Assembly: GCF_002727125.1 (NCBI RefSeq)
Contig: NZ_NHOA01000156.1
Span: forward strand, 1-64,000
Direction: 5' to 3'
Length of the DNA: 64,000 nucleotides
Origin: Halorubrum persicum
GTDB taxonomy: Archaea > Halobacteriota > Halobacteria > Halobacteriales > Haloferacaceae
Shown here: positions 1 through 9,864 of the stretch, piece after piece
Layout: each line of letters opens with the position of its first letter
Numbering within the stretch: position 1 is the stretch's first letter
Position numbers and translations under genes: made by a program
The notes under the pieces: model-generated
The model's database searches: none
The model's input: only the letters and a program-made list of their open reading frames with translations
What the model was told of the DNA's origin: nothing

Positions 1-203
1 CGGCAACGCTGTGTCAAGGCACCCAACCCGCCGTCTGGTTCCCGGACGGTCCTCACGGTCGTGACACCGCCGGGGGATCGCGACGGGGCCGAACCCCACC
101 CACCCCCTCTCCCTCTCTCTTCCCTTTCGCGGGATCCCTTCCCACTTCGGCGCCAGCCGCCGCCGTACCGGGTGATGCCCCGAACCGCCCAGAAGTTCGG
201 GAG
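1..203. other. Intergenic, no gene seen
   Basis: Both strands were read. No frame shows acidic haloarchaeal protein composition or a recognisable domain, and the short open frames are rich in Arg, Pro and Ser, as expected of antisense shadows in GC-rich DNA. The kinase on the minus strand ends at the right edge. Confidence 0.5.
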
Positions 204-1661
204 TCACTCCCCGTCGGCGATCGGGAACTCCAGTTCGAACACGGCGCCGCGCGGATCGTTGTCGCGGACGCGCACCGTTCCGCCGTACCCCTCGATGATG
301 TCTTTGACGAGGTAGAGTCCGAACCCGGTTCCGTCGCTGTTGGCTCCGCGTTCCTCCTGGGCGAAGACGGACTCTCGACGGGACGCCGAGATGCCGGGGC
401 CGTTGTCGGCGACGCGAAGCCGCAGGACGTCGCCCGCGCGCTCTCCGTCGATGACCACGCGGGGCGGCGAGGCGTCGTTGTGCTCGACGGCGTTCTCGAA
501 CAGGTTCGCGAGCACCCGGTCGAGCAGGTCGTCAGCGCGGACGGATCCCTCCGGAATATCTCGTTTCTCGACCTCGACCGTCGGATACGCCTCCTCTATC
601 GCCTCGATCTGTTCGTCGATGACCGGTTCGAGGGCGACGGTGGTCAGGTCGTGCTCCTCGTTCAACACCGACTGCATGTACGTCCGCATCGTCCGAACGA
701 ACTCCTCCATCTCCTCCGTCCGGTCCATCGCGACCGCGAGGTGCTCCTCGTGAACGTCGGCTTCGAACTCGACGTTCCGGTCGAGCATCCTGAGCCGCGC
801 CTGGACGAGCGAGATGTCGCCGATCAGGTCGTGCCGGAGGGTCCGGTTGACGAACTCCAGCACGTTCCGCTCCTCCCGGACGCGCTCCTCGCGCTCGATG
901 CGCTGGATCGTGTCACCGACGTAGGAGCCGAACAGCTCCGCGGTCGAGAGCTCGTGGCTCTCGAGGCGTTCCGAGCAGAGGTCGATCCGCCCGCGGTCGC
1001 CGATCGCGACCGTCTGGGCGGGCTCGGAACGCTCGCTCGGGTCTGGTGACGTGTCGTGCTCGATGACCACGTCGCCGTCGACGACGACGCGAAACGGAGT
1101 TCCGGGGACGGCACTCGCGATCGCCTCTTCGAGGACCTCGTACGCCTCCTCGTGTGACGTCGCCGACGCGAGCCTGCTGGCGTCCTCGTAGAGCAGTTCC
1201 AGCCGCTCGTTCAGCTCCTGCTCGCGGCTGATCTGCTCCTGGAAGATGTTGTTCCGGACGGTCGAGACGCTGAGGGCGAACGACGCCGTCGCCCCGACGA
1301 GAACGCCGTCGAGCGCCAACACGATGGGTTTGAGACGCCCGAGGATATACCACTGGAGCGCCATCGCCCACGCGAGCACGAACGTCACGGCGAACGCCGT
1401 CAGCAGGGTGCGACGCGCGACCGTCGTGACCTGCTCCGTCTCCCAATCGGTCCGGATCAGCCAGATCCCGCCGGTCACGAGCCCGCCCGCGAGCAGGAAA
1501 AACAGGGCGTTCTCGACCAGCGTCAAAGCGATGCTCCACGACAGGGCGGTGAAGTCGTCCCAGACGTCGTACAGCGGAATGACGAGCAGAATCGCTCCGA
1601 GAAGGCTGATGCTCCCGCCGGCGAGCCACCGGCGAAGTCTCCCCCCCGAAGGTGGGCCCAT
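204..1661 (-). CDS. Membrane-anchored sensor histidine kinase
   Basis: Protein of 485 residues. The N-terminal ~150 residues hold four or five hydrophobic segments, followed by a charged coiled-coil stretch. The kinase core has an H-box around RTLRHDLIGDIS, an N-box NLFENAVEHND, and G-boxes DNGPGIS and GTGFGLYLVKDI. It therefore should autophosphorylate on His and pass phosphate to an unidentified partner. The start at 1661 is chosen because the upstream in-frame extension is Arg-rich and a TATA-like TTATTATC lies about 30 bp upstream, giving a nearly leaderless transcript. The signal sensed cannot be read from the sequence. It is divergent from the PAS kinase at 1866. Confidence 0.85.
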   Translation of the reverse strand: MGPPSGGRLRRWLAGGSISLLGAILLVIPLYDVWDDFTALSWSIALTLVENALFFLLAGGLVTGGIWLIRTDWETEQVTTVARRTLLTAFAVTFVLAWAMALQWYILGRLKPIVLALDGVLVGATASFALSVSTVRNNIFQEQISREQELNERLELLYEDASRLASATSHEEAYEVLEEAIASAVPGTPFRVVVDGDVVIEHDTSPDPSERSEPAQTVAIGDRGRIDLCSERLESHELSTAELFGSYVGDTIQRIEREERVREERNVLEFVNRTLRHDLIGDISLVQARLRMLDRNVEFEADVHEEHLAVAMDRTEEMEEFVRTMRTYMQSVLNEEHDLTTVALEPVIDEQIEAIEEAYPTVEVEKRDIPEGSVRADDLLDRVLANLFENAVEHNDASPPRVVIDGERAGDVLRLRVADNGPGISASRRESVFAQEERGANSDGTGFGLYLVKDIIEGYGGTVRVRDNDPRGAVFELEFPIADGE

Positions 1662-1865
1662 TATGCGGGAACCTTTCCTGATGGCACAGATAATAACCCG
1701 ACCTAATCCCTCGCGCTCCCCGGTGTCCCGCCGCTTCCGCCCCAGCGGCCCGCAGACATCGGTGAAACCGCATGACTGCACGCGGGGTCGGCGAGGTAAA
1801 AACGCGGAAACGGCGTTCCTGGGCGTAAACAATAAATCACCGGTTCGAGATAGACGAGATATCTA
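1662..1865. promoter_or_regulatory. Divergent promoter region of two kinases
   Basis: Two TATA-like stretches face outward. TTATTATC (minus sense, near 1690) serves the kinase at 1661, and AATAAATC (near 1829-1836) serves the kinase at 1866. Both lie about 25-35 bp from the start codons, consistent with short or absent leaders. Confidence 0.5.
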
Positions 1866-4800
1866 ATGTCTTTCGTCTCCGCCGACCCGAAAGAGGTGTT
1901 AGAGCGGATCGAGGACGCGTTCTTCGCGATCGACGAAGAGTGGCGGTTCACCTATCTCAACGCCCGCGCGGCCGAGATGCTCGAAGTCGATCGCGACGCC
2001 GTCGTCGGCGCGGTCCTCTGGGACGAGTTCAGCGAGGCCACCGGAACGAGCTTCCAGCGCGAGTACGAACACGCGATGAACGAACAGGAGTCGGTCTCCT
2101 TCGAGGAGTACTACCCGCCGCTGGACACGTGGTTCGAGGTCAGCGCCTACCCGTCGGAAACCGGGCTTTCCGTGTACTTCCGGGACGTGACGGACCGGGT
2201 CGAGCGCGAGCGGGAACTCGAGCGCTACGAGGGGATCGTCGAGACGGCCCAGGAGGGCATCTACGTCGTCGACGAGGATGGCGTCTTCCAGATGGTCAAC
2301 CGCTCCTACACCGAGATGGTCGGCTACTCGGAGGCGGAGCTGCTCGGAAACGACGTCACGATGGTCGCCGACGAAGAGGCCGCCGAGACCGCGGCCGCGT
2401 TCGAAGCGGAGCTACGGGAGGGGGCGCGCTCCTCGGCGAGTCTGGAGGCGACGCTCGAACGGGCCGACGGCGAGACGTTCTCCGCCGTCGCGACGTTCTC
2501 GCTGCTGCCGAGCGGTGACCGGGTCGGCGTGGTCCGCGACGTCACGGAACAGCGAGAGCGCGAGCGGGAACTCGCCCGGACGCGGGAACTGCTCGAACAG
2601 GCCGAGCGGATCGCCGACGTCGCCGGCTGGGAGATCGATGCCGAGACGCTGGAGATGTTCTGGTCGAACCACCTCTTCGACCTCCTCGGCGTGGACGTCG
2701 AGGAGGAGCCGTCGCTGGACGACTCCTTCGATCTCTGCCACGAGGACGACCGACCGCTCGCCGAAGACGCCGTTACGGAGGCGATCGAATCGGCCGAGCC
2801 CTTCGATATCGAAGCGCGATTCGTCGTCGGCGACGGCGAGACCCGGTGGCTCCACGTGCAGGGCGTGCCGGTGACGGCGGACGGCGAGGTCACGAAACTC
2901 CGAGGCGCCGCCCAGGACATCACCGAGCGCAAGGAGCGCGTGCGCGATCTCGAACTGTACGAGCGCGTCGTCGAAACGACCAACGACGGCGTCTACGCGG
3001 TCGACCAAAACAACCGCTTCATCATGGTCAACGACGCGTTCTGTGAGTTGACCGGCTACGATCGCACGGACCTCCTCGGTCAACCCGTGACCGTCCTCAA
3101 GGACGAAACCGTCTCCTCGAAGGCCGAGCGGCTCGCCGAGGAGATCATCAACGAGGGCCGCGACGAGGCGAAAGTCGAACTGACGCTGCACACGAAGGCG
3201 GGCGCCGACCTCCCGGTCGAGGCCCGGTTGGAGCCCCTCGAGTTCCAAGAGGGTATCGGCCGCTGCGGCGTCGTCAGGGATATCACGCAGCGCAAGCTGT
3301 TCGAAGAGCGGCTGGTGTCGCTCCACGGGGTCACAAGCGAACTGTTCCGGGCCGACTCCGAGGAGACGGTGGCCGAGACCGCGATGCGGGCCGTCCGCAA
3401 CGTCCTGGACGCGCCCGCGGCGTGGTACTTCGACTACGACGCCGCGGAGGGCGTCCTCGCGCCCCGAACCGCCTCCGACAGCGCCGACATCCTGGACTTC
3501 GAGCTCCCCGAACTCACGCTCCAGTCGGAGACCGTCGTCGGGTCGGCGTTCGTCGAGGACGAGAGCCGCCGGATCGACGACATCCGTAACACGCCCGAGT
3601 ACGACGACTTCGATCGGGATGCCGACCTCCGGTCGGCCGTCCTCTCGCCGGTCGGCAACCGCGGCGTCCTCGTCGCCGGCTCACCGGCAGTCGGCGCGTT
3701 CGACGAGCGGACGCGGCAGCTGCTCGAAATCGTCTCGACCGCCGTCGCTGCCGCGTTCAACCGGGTCGAGCGCGAGCAGATGCTCCGCGACCAGCACGAG
3801 CGGCTGTCGGCGTTCAACGACCTGAACCTGCTCGTGCACAGCCTCGCGGAGTCGATGTTCGGGTTATCTTCCCACTCAGACATCGAAGAGCTCGTCTGCG
3901 AACGGCTCGCTTCCTCGGGCTCCTACGAGTTCGCGTGGATCGGGACCGCGGAGGACGACGAGGTGCGAGTGAGTGCCGAGGCCGGCGTCGAGGGATACCT
4001 CGACGACACCACGATCCGGCTCGATGAGGGACCGACGACCGAGGGGCCGACCGCGCAGGCGTTCCTGACCGGAGAGGTACAGACGGTCCAAGACGTCTTG
4101 TCCGAGGACCGATACGAGCCTTGGCAGACCCACGCACGGGAGTTCGGCTACCGTTCGTCGGCGGCGGTGCCCATCGTCAACGACAGCCTCTACGGGACGC
4201 TCAACCTCTACTCTCACCGGGCGAACGCATTCGACGACGAGGAGCAAGAGGCGTTACAGCGTCTCGGCTCGATCATCGCCTACGCGCTGGAGTCGGTCGA
4301 GCGCGACCGCGAGCTCCAGCAGGAGCGAAACCGCCTGGAGTTTATGAACCGCCTGCTGCGTCATAACCTCCTCAACAGCCTCAACGTGGTGAAGGCGCGC
4401 CTCGATCTGCTCGACGGCCGGGTCGACTACGAGGTCTCGTCTGACTTGGAGACCGCGACCCAGCGCACCCAGGAGATGATCGAGTTCGTCGAGACGGTGC
4501 GGCGAGTAACCGACGTGATCGGGCGCGGCGAGGACCAGCAGCTCAGACCCTGCGACCTCGGATCGGTGCTCGAACGCCGCGTCGCTCGCGCCCAGCAGAC
4601 GTATCCCGGGGCCACCTACCACCTCGAATCGGCCCCGTCGGTCGACATCGTGGCCGACGACCTGCTCGGCGAGGTCCTCGACAACGTCCTGATCAACGCG
4701 GTGCAGCACAACGCCGACACCGACCCGGCGGTGTGGGTCGACGCGACGGTCGACGACGAGTCGGTCGTGGTGTCCGTCGCCGACGACGGGCCGGGGATCC

Positions 4801-4985
4801 CCGACGAGCGCAAGTCGACCGTGTTCGACCGGACGACCAAGGAGTTCGAGGACCCGGGCTCCGGCTTCGGCCTCCACCTCGTCAAGGAGATCATCTCCTC
4901 TTACGGCGGCGACATCGAAGTCGACGACAACGACCCCGAGGGCGCCGTCTTCCGCCTGCGGTTCGACCGAGCCGAGTCGCGCTAA
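1866..4985 (+). CDS. Multi-PAS/GAF soluble histidine kinase
   Basis: Protein of 1039 residues without membrane segments. Four PAS modules occupy roughly residues 5-110, 118-232, 240-360 and 362-480, each ending near a PAC-like DVTDR, DVTEQ, DITERK or DITQRK. Two GAF-like regions follow (about 490-640 and 660-800, the second containing FAWIG and AAVPI). The kinase core has MNRLLRHNLLNSLN (H-box), NVLINAVQHN (N-box), DDGPGIPDE and GSGFGLHLVKEI. It is a cytosolic integrator of redox or small-ligand signals. No response regulator is adjacent, which is common for haloarchaeal kinases. Its second GAF is a useful reference for the damaged GAF in the gene at 6424. Confidence 0.9.
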   Translation: MSFVSADPKEVLERIEDAFFAIDEEWRFTYLNARAAEMLEVDRDAVVGAVLWDEFSEATGTSFQREYEHAMNEQESVSFEEYYPPLDTWFEVSAYPSETGLSVYFRDVTDRVERERELERYEGIVETAQEGIYVVDEDGVFQMVNRSYTEMVGYSEAELLGNDVTMVADEEAAETAAAFEAELREGARSSASLEATLERADGETFSAVATFSLLPSGDRVGVVRDVTEQRERERELARTRELLEQAERIADVAGWEIDAETLEMFWSNHLFDLLGVDVEEEPSLDDSFDLCHEDDRPLAEDAVTEAIESAEPFDIEARFVVGDGETRWLHVQGVPVTADGEVTKLRGAAQDITERKERVRDLELYERVVETTNDGVYAVDQNNRFIMVNDAFCELTGYDRTDLLGQPVTVLKDETVSSKAERLAEEIINEGRDEAKVELTLHTKAGADLPVEARLEPLEFQEGIGRCGVVRDITQRKLFEERLVSLHGVTSELFRADSEETVAETAMRAVRNVLDAPAAWYFDYDAAEGVLAPRTASDSADILDFELPELTLQSETVVGSAFVEDESRRIDDIRNTPEYDDFDRDADLRSAVLSPVGNRGVLVAGSPAVGAFDERTRQLLEIVSTAVAAAFNRVEREQMLRDQHERLSAFNDLNLLVHSLAESMFGLSSHSDIEELVCERLASSGSYEFAWIGTAEDDEVRVSAEAGVEGYLDDTTIRLDEGPTTEGPTAQAFLTGEVQTVQDVLSEDRYEPWQTHAREFGYRSSAAVPIVNDSLYGTLNLYSHRANAFDDEEQEALQRLGSIIAYALESVERDRELQQERNRLEFMNRLLRHNLLNSLNVVKARLDLLDGRVDYEVSSDLETATQRTQEMIEFVETVRRVTDVIGRGEDQQLRPCDLGSVLERRVARAQQTYPGATYHLESAPSVDIVADDLLGEVLDNVLINAVQHNADTDPAVWVDATVDDESVVVSVADDGPGIPDERKSTVFDRTTKEFEDPGSGFGLHLVKEIISSYGGDIEVDDNDPEGAVFRLRFDRAESR

Positions 4986-5053
4986 CGCGGTCGGCTGAAG
5001 GAGGATAGGTGAGCCCTTTTTGAGCGCGCCCGGCGAGCGTGCCGACTGAGGAG

Positions 5054-5932
5054 ATGTACGATACGATCGTCGTTCCGGTCGACGGCAGCGCTCCGGCGCA
5101 GGCCGCCGCTGAGACGGCTGTACAGTTGGCAGACACCTTCGACGCCGACGTCTCGCTGCTCGCGGTGGTGGAGCCCTCGGACAGCTCGCCCACCGAGTCG
5201 CTGCCGGACGCTCCCGGTCGCGACGACCTCAGCAGTCAGTGGCTGCAGACGCTCGACCGCGCGGCGGCCACTGCGTCGAAGGCGGACGTCCCCTGTGAGA
5301 CCGCGATCGAGTCGGGGGTGGCCCACACGGAGATCGCGGCCCACGCCGACCGGGTCGGCGCCGACCTCGTCGCGATGGGGACCCACGGTCGGACGGGGAT
5401 CGACAGACTGCTGCTCGGGAGCGTCACCGAGCGCACCCTCCGGACCCTCGAGATCCCGGTGCTGACCATCCCCGGCGTCGAGGCGGCCGGCGCCGATATC
5501 GACGACATCGTGGTTCCGACCGACGGCTCGCCCGGCTCGGAGCGCGCGGCGGAGCACGCCTGCGCGGTCGCGGACGCGTACGACGCGACCGTCCACGCCC
5601 TCGCCGTCGTCGACGTGCAGTCGCTGGCCGCGGTCAGCGAGGGCGGCGTCGCCATTTCCGATCTCGTCAGTTCGCTGGAAGCGCAGCGCGAGCACCACGT
5701 CGAGGCGGTCTGCGAGCGGGCCGAAGCGCGCGGGGTCCCGTGCGAGTCGGCGGTGGTCGAGGGGACTCCGCAGACGGCCATCCGCGACTACGCCGACGAC
5801 CGCGACGCCGACCTCATCGCGATGGGGACCCACGGGAGGGAGGGCGTCAAGCGGCTCTTCCTCGGCAGCGTGACGGAGCGGACGGTTCGGGAGAGCGAGG
5901 TCCCGGTCTTGGCCGCGCCGCTGGCCGAGTGA
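5054..5932 (+). CDS. Tandem universal stress protein (two UspA domains)
   Basis: Two UspA folds in one chain (about residues 1-145 and 150-290). Each ends with the ATP-binding pattern GTHGRxG followed by LxGSVTERT. ATG 5054 gives the canonical opening MYDTIVVPVDGS and is preferred over GTG 5039, which adds five residues. The protein is cytosolic; the family binds ATP or other small ligands in stress responses, but the role here is unknown. Confidence 0.9.
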   Translation: MYDTIVVPVDGSAPAQAAAETAVQLADTFDADVSLLAVVEPSDSSPTESLPDAPGRDDLSSQWLQTLDRAAATASKADVPCETAIESGVAHTEIAAHADRVGADLVAMGTHGRTGIDRLLLGSVTERTLRTLEIPVLTIPGVEAAGADIDDIVVPTDGSPGSERAAEHACAVADAYDATVHALAVVDVQSLAAVSEGGVAISDLVSSLEAQREHHVEAVCERAEARGVPCESAVVEGTPQTAIRDYADDRDADLIAMGTHGREGVKRLFLGSVTERTVRESEVPVLAAPLAE

Positions 5933-6018
5933 GAGCCCGATCGATGCGATTCCCGTAGCGAGTGGCCCGGTCGCGACGGCGGCTCACGCTTCCTCTCGGA
6001 GCCGACCCCGACCGCGGA

Positions 6019-6189
6019 TCACTCCCGCGAGGGGGTCGTGAGGTTCCACAGATCGCCGCCGCAGTCGGGGCACTCGACCAGCTCGTCCGTCGGCTCCAAC
6101 CCCGAGATGTCGTCGGCCTCGAAGCGGCTCTCGCAGTCGGCGCACTCGTACACGAACGGCGGTTCGGGATGGTATGGATCGTCGGTCAT
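6019..6189 (-). CDS. Small zinc-ribbon (rubrerythrin-like) protein
   Basis: A 56-residue acidic protein beginning MTDDPYHPEPPFVYEC. Two CxxC knuckles (YECADCESRF and VECPDCGGDLWN) form a probable Zn or Fe ribbon of the kind annotated in haloarchaea as rubrerythrin-like domain. There are no other domains. It stands alone between the stress protein and the Bat-type regulator. The function is unknown; nucleic-acid or protein contact by the ribbon is typical. Confidence 0.75.
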   Translation of the reverse strand: MTDDPYHPEPPFVYECADCESRFEADDISGLEPTDELVECPDCGGDLWNLTTPSRE

Positions 6190-6294
6190 CGGCGGGGGGA
6201 TGTCTCGGCGGCGACGTTATCGAACGGGGGCCTACTCTGTTAACGGCGCGCGGCCGTTTCTCGCCGCCGACTTCGGCGCCAATTAGGCTAAAGG

Positions 6295-6308
6295 TTTTAT
6301 ATGATAAT
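6295..6308 (+). promoter_or_regulatory. TATA-like promoter for uORF and Bat-type regulator
   Basis: The AT-rich stretch TTTTATATGATAAT stands out in GC-rich surroundings. It lies about 27 bp upstream of ATG 6329 and about 120 bp upstream of the regulator ATG at 6424, so transcription should begin near the short upstream ORF. Confidence 0.55.
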
Positions 6309-6328
6309 ATTCCACTCTCTCTAAAAGA

Positions 6329-6427
6329 ATGATCGAACTCACGAATAGACACCCGAGTCAGCGACGATCTATCTGGCATATTACTCCTGTATCGGGTGTG
6401 GCGACGCGCGGGCGGGGGTCGGTATGA
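6329..6427 (+). CDS. Possible 32-residue upstream ORF (leader peptide)
   Basis: ATG 6329 sits where a leaderless transcript from the TATA at 6295 would begin. The frame runs 32 codons and its TGA overlaps the regulator ATG as ATGA (6424-6427). The peptide is basic and contains WHITPVSG; it resembles nothing I know. Either it is a translated leader coupling initiation of the downstream gene, or the overlap is chance. Confidence 0.35.
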   Translation: MIELTNRHPSQRRSIWHITPVSGVATRGRGSV

Positions 6428-8147
6428 GTGAATCCATCGCCGCGGCGTCGGCGAATGATTCCGCCGAGGCGCCGACGATACTGATCGTCGACGACGACAA
6501 GGACCTCGCGGACACCTACGCGATGTGGCTGCCCGACGAGTACGACGTCGAGATCAGATACAGCGGGGTCCAGGCGCGCAAGCGCATCGACGACGACCTC
6601 GACCTCGTCCTGCTCGACCGCCGGATGCCAGGCATCCCGGGCGACAAGATCCTGGAGGATATCAGGGAGCAGGGTATCGACTGCCCGGTGGCGATGCTCA
6701 CCGCCGTCGAGCCCGACACCGACATTATCGACCTGAAGTTCGACGAGTACCTCGTCAAACCGATCACGCAGAAGAAGCTTCAAGACACCGTCGACGAACT
6801 CCTGCTCCGGCGGGGGTTCGAGCCGGACGCTCGGGACCTCTTCGCGATGGAGTCCAAGGCGGAGGCGCTGGCGTCGCGGGACGAAGAGAACCTCCGCGAC
6901 TCCGAGGCCGCGGCCGAACTCCAGACGGAGGCCGAACGCGCCACGGAGTCGGAGCGGGTCAGCGAGCTGAAGTCCCGGCTCGAGCGGCTCCAACGGCTCA
7001 CCTCCATCATCCGCGAAATCGACAAGGAGCTCGTCGTCGCCTCCGAGCGCGAGGAGATCGAACGGACCGTCTGCGAGCGGCTCGTCGAGTCCGACCCCTA
7101 CGAACTGGCGTGGATCGGCGACTACACCGTCAGTTTCCAGCAGACGACACCCGGGTATCTCGCCGCGCCGCCGTCGACACCGGCGAGGTGCAGGTGGTCG
7201 ACGACCTCACCGCCGACGACAGGGCGCAGCTGCTCGAACCGCTCGGGCTCTCGGCCGACGACCAGCAGATCTCCGCCGGCGCGATCGTTCCGATCTGCTA
7301 CCAAGACACCGTCTACGGCGTTCTGAACGTGTACACCGACCGAGAGGACCTCTTCGACGACCGAGAGGTCTCGGTGTTGTCGGAGCTCGGAGACAGCATC
7401 GCACACGCGATCCACTCGGTCGAGACGAAGAAGCTGATCCTCTCGGACACCGTCGTCGAACTGGAGTTTGACATCCAAGACCCCGACGACGTCTTCGTCG
7501 CGCTCTCCCGAGAGACCGACTCCCGCATCGACCTGAAGGGGTTCGTCCCGGCCGCTGACGGAGAGCTCATCTCCTACCTCGAAGTCACCGGCGCGTCGAC
7601 GGAATCCTTCCTCGACGCCGCCACGGAGTTCCCCGCGGTCCAGATCGTCCGCGGCATCGGGGACTCGGGCGACGAGAACCTCTGTGAGCTCCGGATCGCG
7701 GACTCGACGATCGTCCTCTCGCTGATCGAGGCCGGCGCCTCCGTCGAGTCGATGTACGCCGAAGCGGGCCACGGCCACCTCACGGCGACGGTCGCGCCCG
7801 AGGTCGACGTGCGGACGGTCGTCGAAGCGATCGAGACGCGGTTCGACGACGTCGACCTCGTCGCGAAGCGCGAGACCGAACGCGACGTCCAGTCGGTCGA
7901 GGACTTCCGTCAGTCGCTGGAGAACCGGCTCACTGACCGCCAGTACTCCGTTCTCGAGGCCGTCTACTCGGCGGGGTACTTCGACTGGCCGCGGGAGTCG
8001 ACGGCCAAGGAGATCGCGAACTCTCTCGACGTGGCGCCGCCGACACTCCACGAGCACCTCCGAGGCGCACAGAAAGAGCTGATCGAGACGTTCTTCGCCG
8101 AGACCGGGAAGTTCTCCGAGGACGAGCGGCCGCAGCGCGAGGAGTGA
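6424..8147 (+). pseudogene. Bat-type regulator (receiver-HalX-GAF-HTH_10), frame disrupted
   Basis: The first part (6424 to about 7165) encodes a receiver domain (ILIVDDDKDLAD, phosphoacceptor in LVLLDRRMPG, later KPIT), a HalX-like helix and the start of a GAF domain (ELAWIGDYTV). The reading frame is then lost. The rest of the GAF (from about TGEVQVVDDL), the bacterio-opsin-activator domain and a C-terminal HTH_10 (LTDRQYSVLEAVYSAGYFDWPRESTAKEIA) continue in the -1 frame to 8147. Only 59 nt separate the AWIG and TGEV motifs, against 123 nt in the paralogous GAF at 3945-4067, so about 64 nt appear deleted. Both halves keep good codon bias, so the lesion is recent or an assembly error. Confidence 0.8.
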
Positions 8148-8162
8148 TCGCGGCCGTCCCGC

Positions 8163-9083
8163 TCACAGCAGGAACGTCGGGACGTACATCGCGATACAGC
8201 CCACGGCCGCCCGCCTGTCGATCCCGCCGTTCAGGTAGAAGAGCCCGACGACGACGACCGACGCGGCGATCGTGTAGCCGGCGGACGCGACCGTCGGGCC
8301 GACGCGGTCGACCGCGATCCCGCCGACGAGGGCGCCCGCGCCCAGCGAGAACAGCGGGTCGGTCACGTTGCTGCCGAACAGCGTCCCGACGGCGATGTCG
8401 GCCTCGCCGCGGTCGATGGCGAGTGCGGCGATGGCGATCTCGGGCGCGGTCGTTCCGAGGCCCGTGACGAGCCCCAAGAGGTACTCCGGAACCCCGAGCG
8501 CGACGGCGAGCGCCTTGCTGTGGACGACGAGGAGGTGCCCGCCGACGGCGACGAGGGCGAAGCCGACGACGATCCAGCCCGCCGCCTGCGGAAGCGAGCG
8601 GTCGCCGCCCGCGTGACGCTCGACCAGCGCGGCGTGGCTCTCCCCCCGAAGCCGGACCCCCAGAAAGCAGAGGTAGGCCGCGACGAGCCCCCCGCCCTGG
8701 ACGCGAGAGACCGCCCCCGAGCTGATGGCCGCGAGCATCAGCGCCATCGCGAGGATCATTCCGGTCCCGTAGAACCGAACCTCACCCCGCTCCAGTCGGA
8801 GCGGCGAGAGCAGCGCGACGATGCCGACGCCGAGGGTGATCTGTGACGTGATCGAGCCGATGATGTGGCTGACGACGAAGTCGCCGGCGCCGTACAGCCC
8901 GGCGTACACGGCCGTCGTTATCTCCGGGATCGAACTCCCGACGGCGACGAGCGTCCCGCCGACGAGGAGCGTCGGCAGGCCGAACGCCATCGCCACGGTG
9001 ACCGCGGCCTCCACCGCCCGTTCGCCGCCGTAGATCAGGCACGCGAGCCCGACGACGGCCCCGACCGCGTGCCAGAACGTCAC
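8163..9083 (-). CDS. Sodium/calcium exchanger family protein
   Basis: A 306-residue, almost wholly hydrophobic protein with about ten membrane segments and two internally homologous alpha repeats, GTLVAVGSSIPEI and GLGTTAPEIAIA. The Glu residues in these are the cation ligands of the CaCA family. The GTG start at 9083 directly precedes the first hydrophobic helix; further upstream the frame is Arg-rich noise. It probably exchanges Ca2+ (or another cation) for Na+ or H+ across the cell membrane. Confidence 0.87.
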   Translation of the reverse strand: MTFWHAVGAVVGLACLIYGGERAVEAAVTVAMAFGLPTLLVGGTLVAVGSSIPEITTAVYAGLYGAGDFVVSHIIGSITSQITLGVGIVALLSPLRLERGEVRFYGTGMILAMALMLAAISSGAVSRVQGGGLVAAYLCFLGVRLRGESHAALVERHAGGDRSLPQAAGWIVVGFALVAVGGHLLVVHSKALAVALGVPEYLLGLVTGLGTTAPEIAIAALAIDRGEADIAVGTLFGSNVTDPLFSLGAGALVGGIAVDRVGPTVASAGYTIAASVVVVGLFYLNGGIDRRAAVGCIAMYVPTFLL

Positions 9084-9216
9084 CCGACGAACACCCGGTC
9101 GATCGACGTGGGGGTTCTTGGCACAGAGCTGGAGTCCGTCTCGACGCTGTCGACGAGGAGTGGGGGGTCGGCGAGTGATCGCCTGGGGACGTCGCGCCGG
9201 GGGCGGGAACCGCCGC

Positions 9217-9864
9217 CTACTCCGACCACTGGGGGACGACCGCCGGGTCGAAGCTCTCGTAGAACTGTTCGAGGAGCTTGAACGACGGCGGGTCCTCTTC
9301 CACCAAGACGTCATCGGCGATGGCGTGGAGCTCGGCCACGGAGTCGGGGGCGCCCACCGGGGCGGCCGCGATGGTGTAGGTGTCGGCGACCTCGGCCATC
9401 GCCGTCGTACAGGCCTTCATCGTCGTGCCGGTGACGATCCCGTCGTCGACGATGGCGACGACCCCCTCGGGCGTCGGGTCGCTGCCGATCTCGTCGAACG
9501 TCTCGTGTTTGTTCCGCGCCTCCCGGAACGCCCGCTGCTTTTCGACCTCCAGCTTCTCCTTGTCGACGTCGAACGCCTCGACCAGCCGGCCGTCGATCCA
9601 GGTCGACCCGGTGTCGGTCACGGCGCCGAGCGGGATGTCCTCCGACGGCGGTCGGACCGGCTCGGCCACGAGGAGCCCCAGATCGGCGTTGAACCGGTCG
9701 GCGATCGGTTCGGCCACGGCCACGCCCCCCGTCGGGACGGCGAACACGGTATCGGGCCGGAGATCGTGATCGACGAACCGTTCGGCGAGGCGCTTTCCCG
9801 CGGACGTCTTGTCCTCGAACATGTGTCGATCGGTGGTCCCCCCGGATGTCTCGTCGTTGAACAT
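9217..9864 (-). CDS. Phosphoribosyltransferase-fold protein
   Basis: About 215 residues. It has the type I PRTase PRPP loop VVAIVDDGIVTGTTMKA and an N-terminal VFAVPTGGVAVAEPIA. Such haloarchaeal proteins are annotated as phosphoribosyltransferases without known substrate. Two starts are possible: ATG 9864 (MFNDETSGG) and ATG 9822 (MFEDKTSAGKRLAERF). The latter matches the usual family start, but the former is closer to a TATA-like stretch near 9900. The two starts lie in an imperfect 42-bp tandem duplication. Confidence 0.8.
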   Translation of the reverse strand: MFNDETSGGTTDRHMFEDKTSAGKRLAERFVDHDLRPDTVFAVPTGGVAVAEPIADRFNADLGLLVAEPVRPPSEDIPLGAVTDTGSTWIDGRLVEAFDVDKEKLEVEKQRAFREARNKHETFDEIGSDPTPEGVVAIVDDGIVTGTTMKACTTAMAEVADTYTIAAAPVGAPDSVAELHAIADDVLVEEDPPSFKLLEQFYESFDPAVVPQWSE

